Positions 6,867-9,167 of a stretch of 9,167 nt of DNA are shown piece by piece; the first letter of the stretch is position 1, and each line of letters starts with the position of its first letter. Where the stretch lies: NCBI GenBank assembly GCA_945888585.1, contig CAMDAI010000038.1, positions 1 through 9,167 of the forward strand, written 5' to 3'. Under the pieces are notes generated by a model, which worked only from the letters and a program-made list of their open reading frames with translations, had not been told where the DNA came from and did no database searches. The translations under genes and the position numbers were made by a program. This DNA comes from Rickettsia typhi. GTDB lineage: Bacteria > Pseudomonadota > Alphaproteobacteria > Rickettsiales > UBA1997.

Positions 6867-7788
6867 TCAGCATATTGCAGTTTTAATGGGTGGCTGGAAT
6901 TCGGAAAGAGAAGTTTCCTTGCGTAGCGGTGAAGCGGTTTATCAGGCTCTAGTAAATCTTGGTTATAAAGCAACTAAAATTGATTTTGATCGTAATATTG
7001 TTTCTAAACTAAATGAAATTAAGCCAGATATTGTATTTAACGCTCTTCATGGACAATTTGGTGAAGATGGTAGAATTCAGGGTTTACTTGATATTTTAAA
7101 TATTCCCTATACCCACTCTGGAATTATAGCTGCTGCAGTTTCAATGGATAAAGTTTTAACCAGAAAAATTTGTGCAACTTATGGAGTTAAATATCCACAA
7201 TTTGCTTTAATTAAAAAAGGTGAAGATGAAAAAAATAAAAAAATTCTTTTTGAAGAAATCGGAAAGCCTTTTGTAATCAAGCCAATTAATGAAGGATCCA
7301 GCGTTGGTGTGCAGGTGATTCTACAAAATATGCCATTTAATTTAGATGAATTTGATTGGAAATATGGTGATGAAATGATTGTTGAGAAATATATTGCTGG
7401 TCAGGAAGTGCAGGTAGCAATTATGGATAATAAGGCTTTGGGGGCAATTGAAGTTCGTCCAAAAAAATTATTTTATGATTATGAATGCAAATATACTCCT
7501 GGTATGACAGATTATATTATGCCCGCAGAAATTCCTCAGGAAAAATATAATGAAATTCTTGATTTGGCAATGAGATGTCATAAAGCACTTGGATGTTCTG
7601 GTGTTAGCAGGGTTGATTTTATTTTAAATAATAAAAATGATGGAGATAATGAATTTTATTTTTTGGAAATTAATACCCATCCGGGTTTTACTGCTCTTTC
7701 TTTAGTTCCAAAAATTGCTGCTCACATAGGAATATCTTTTGAACAGATTGTGGAGTATTTGGTTTCTTCAGCTAATTGTGGAATATGA
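6853..7788 (+). CDS. ddl: D-alanine--D-alanine ligase
   Basis: Cytoplasmic ATP-grasp enzyme joining two D-alanines to make the dipeptide terminus of the peptidoglycan precursor. It has 311 residues from ATG 6853 (310 from ATG 6856), close to E. coli DdlB (306). Landmarks are IAVLMGGWNSEREVSL (8-23) with E18 (E. coli E15), HGQFGEDGRIQG (66-77), SMDKVLTR (97-104), KPINEGSSVGV (143-153) with S149, and VEKYIAGQEVQVAI (177-190). YDYECKY (208-214) has K213/Y214 matching K215/Y216; the Tyr indicates D-Ala rather than D-lactate as second substrate. The metal ligands are D255, E272 and N274 in FLEINTHPGFT. Oddities are Cys212 where Ala is usual next to the lysine and His276 in the NTxPG loop; neither removes a catalytic group. 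It overlaps the upstream gene by 14 nt and ftsQ by 4 nt, so coupled translation is likely. Confidence 0.96.
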   Translation: MMKNNQHIAVLMGGWNSEREVSLRSGEAVYQALVNLGYKATKIDFDRNIVSKLNEIKPDIVFNALHGQFGEDGRIQGLLDILNIPYTHSGIIAAAVSMDKVLTRKICATYGVKYPQFALIKKGEDEKNKKILFEEIGKPFVIKPINEGSSVGVQVILQNMPFNLDEFDWKYGDEMIVEKYIAGQEVQVAIMDNKALGAIEVRPKKLFYDYECKYTPGMTDYIMPAEIPQEKYNEILDLAMRCHKALGCSGVSRVDFILNNKNDGDNEFYFLEINTHPGFTALSLVPKIAAHIGISFEQIVEYLVSSANCGI

Positions 7789-8600
7789 CTCAGAATAAAA
7801 TAGGATCTTATTTTCTTAGATTTTCTGTAGTTAGATTAGTTAGATATTTTTTATATACAAAAATTAAGTATCTTTATAGCTTGTTTTTTATAGTTTTAAT
7901 AATTGTTTTTGGTTGTATTTTTTTTAATCAAAATATTAAGAATAAATTGGTAAAATATTATTTTGACCTAATTAATTCTGAAGAAGATTTACATAATAAA
8001 ATTAATGTTGTAGGAACTAGTCATGCTAACAGTGATGATATAGTTTTAATTGTTAGAAAATCCAATCCACAAAGTGATTCAGATATAGATAATTTAAAAA
8101 AAGATATTGAAAAATTACCTTGGATTAATGAAGTAACTATTACTAGAAGTTTGCCTAATAATTTAAATATTTTGATAAAGGAATATGAGCCTTTTGCCAT
8201 TTGGCAAGATGAGAATGGTCGATACTTAATTAGTAAAGATGGTAAAATTATAGCAAAAGATGAGAGTGATGGACAGTTTGATCATTTAATTATATTAACT
8301 GGCGAAGATGCAAATTTTAATGTTATATCATTATTTAATATATTAGCAATTGATCCAGAAGTAAGTAAAAATATTTATTCGGCAACTTGGATAGGTAGTA
8401 GAAGATGGGATATTAGATTTGAAAATAATTTATTGGTAAAATTGCCGGAAAATAATATTAAGGATGCTTGGCGTAGATTAGTTAAAGTTTATAAAATTCC
8501 CGGGTTTTTGCTTAATCTTAATTCGATTGATCTAAGAATTGATAAAAAGGTCTATTTAGAATATAATGATAAAACAACAACGGAAATTAAATCACTCTAA
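7785..8600 (+). CDS. ftsQ: Cell division protein FtsQ
   Basis: Bitopic inner-membrane divisome protein that links early ring components to FtsB/FtsL and septal wall synthesis; most of it lies in the periplasm. It has 271 residues from ATG 7785, whose ATGA overlaps the ddl stop; an in-frame TTG at 7776 is unlikely. A short basic cytoplasmic tail precedes one membrane helix (about 29-47). The POTRA domain (about 72-135) includes LPWINEVTITRSLPNNLNI and runs into KEYEPFAIW. The beta domain has ENGRYLISKDGKII (143-156), LTGEDAN (171-177), WIGSRRWDIRF (202-212), KLPE (219-222) and SIDLRIDKKVYLEY (247-260). These are typical alphaproteobacterial FtsQ landmarks, and the position between ddl and ftsA confirms the call. 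The C-terminal strand region that binds FtsB is present but too diverged to judge residue by residue. Confidence 0.93.
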   Translation: MTQNKIGSYFLRFSVVRLVRYFLYTKIKYLYSLFFIVLIIVFGCIFFNQNIKNKLVKYYFDLINSEEDLHNKINVVGTSHANSDDIVLIVRKSNPQSDSDIDNLKKDIEKLPWINEVTITRSLPNNLNILIKEYEPFAIWQDENGRYLISKDGKIIAKDESDGQFDHLIILTGEDANFNVISLFNILAIDPEVSKNIYSATWIGSRRWDIRFENNLLVKLPENNIKDAWRRLVKVYKIPGFLLNLNSIDLRIDKKVYLEYNDKTTTEIKSL

Positions 8601-8616
8601 GTTAAAAAATTAATGA

Positions 8617-9167
8617 ATGGTAAAAAATAAGGGCAAAATTGTTGCCTGTCTTGATATTGGAACAACAAAAATAGCCTGTACCATTGCAATGGTGGATGAC
8701 CAAGAAATAACTCTTTTGGGTTACGGCTATAGGGAATCCAGAGGTGTAATTTCTGGGGCTATTTCAGATGTAAGGCTTGCTGAAAAATCAATTGCCAACA
8801 CCGTTGGTGATGCTGAAAAAATGGCGGGTTTTAATATTGATCGCTTGGTGGTTGGTCTTTCTAATAGCCAGACTATTTCTCAGAGAAAAGAAGTTAGTAC
8901 CACAATTGTCTCGGACATGGTTAAAAATTCCGATATTACTAATTTAGCATCGGGTATTCGCTATGAATATAAAAAGAATAACCGTGAGTTAATTCATTTA
9001 ATTCCACTTCAATATAAAATTGATAATTCAACTCCGGTTCAAAACCCCAGATATATGTTTGGAGATCTTTTGTCAGCTAAATTTCATGTTATCTCAACTT
9101 CTTTTACTACTGTAAAAAATATTGAAAATTGTCTAAAAAGATCACAATTATCAGTACATAACTATAT
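8617..9167 (+). CDS. ftsA: Cell division protein FtsA, N-terminal part (3' end outside window)
   Basis: Actin-like ATPase that anchors FtsZ to the membrane and recruits late division proteins. The frame is open from ATG 8617 to the window edge, giving 183 complete codons of an expected ~410. The phosphate-1 motif CLDIGTTKIACTIA (11-24) opens domain 1A. It is followed by GYRESRGVISGAISDV (36-51), typical of the FtsA/actin fold, then VVGLSNSQ (77-84). FtsA-specific domain 1C begins after about residue 88, with HLIPLQYKIDN (127-137) and NPRYMFGDLLSAKFHVIS (143-160). In that last motif most relatives I recall have Gly where Tyr146 stands. The nearby ATG 8613 runs into a stop after five codons, so 8617 is chosen. 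The gap after ftsQ is 16 nt with no clear Shine-Dalgarno. The membrane-targeting C-terminal helix is not visible. Confidence 0.95.
   Translation, partial: MVKNKGKIVACLDIGTTKIACTIAMVDDQEITLLGYGYRESRGVISGAISDVRLAEKSIANTVGDAEKMAGFNIDRLVVGLSNSQTISQRKEVSTTIVSDMVKNSDITNLASGIRYEYKKNNRELIHLIPLQYKIDNSTPVQNPRYMFGDLLSAKFHVISTSFTTVKNIENCLKRSQLSVHNY

Noticed and set aside
1..9167. Mobile elements, CRISPR, prophage, toxin-antitoxin or defence genes
   Set aside because: Nearly all bases are accounted for by housekeeping genes with gaps under 60 nt, and no inverted repeats or spacer-repeat patterns were seen.

Overview
This AT-rich window carries only co-oriented (+ strand) chromosomal genes with very short spacers. 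The gene set suggests an alphaproteobacterium of the Rickettsiales/Holosporales type with a reduced genome. The grounds are the base composition, a giant NAD-glutamate dehydrogenase, an alpha-proteobacterial split transhydrogenase subunit (PntAA), a small conserved protein resembling the DUF2610 family I associate with Rickettsiales, and a ddl-ftsQ-ftsA cell-wall/division block. The taxonomic call is inference from family knowledge, not a database result.

Layout: (1) 1-3819 is the C-terminal ~1270 residues of the large NAD-dependent glutamate dehydrogenase; its 5' end lies before the window. (2) 3877-3962 is a complete tRNA-Leu with anticodon GAG, a long variable arm and an encoded CCA. (3) 3997-5118 is pntAA, the NAD-binding domain I subunit of proton-translocating transhydrogenase, without pntAB or pntB next to it. 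(4) 5165-6562 is mgtE, a Mg2+ channel/transporter. (5) 6573-6866 is a 97-residue conserved protein of unknown function. (6) 6853-7788 is ddl (D-Ala-D-Ala ligase), 7785-8600 is ftsQ, and 8617 to the window end is the N-terminal part of ftsA. From mgtE onward the gaps are 10 nt, a 14-nt overlap, a 4-nt ATGA overlap and 16 nt, so these five genes look like one transcription unit.

Functionally, the left half is energy and redox metabolism: glutamate is oxidised to 2-oxoglutarate with NADH formation, and transhydrogenase exchanges NADH for NADPH. This fits a cell living on host- or environment-derived amino acids. The right half is peptidoglycan precursor synthesis and divisome assembly, so the organism very probably makes peptidoglycan or a reduced form of it.

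No insertion sequence, CRISPR array, prophage gene, toxin-antitoxin pair or large repeat was seen. No gap between genes exceeds 60 nt. I found no convincing novel multi-gene system. The points most worth a second look are the uncharacterised 97-residue gene fused into the ddl-ftsQ-ftsA unit, the loss of mur genes at the usual place upstream of ddl, and the isolated pntAA.
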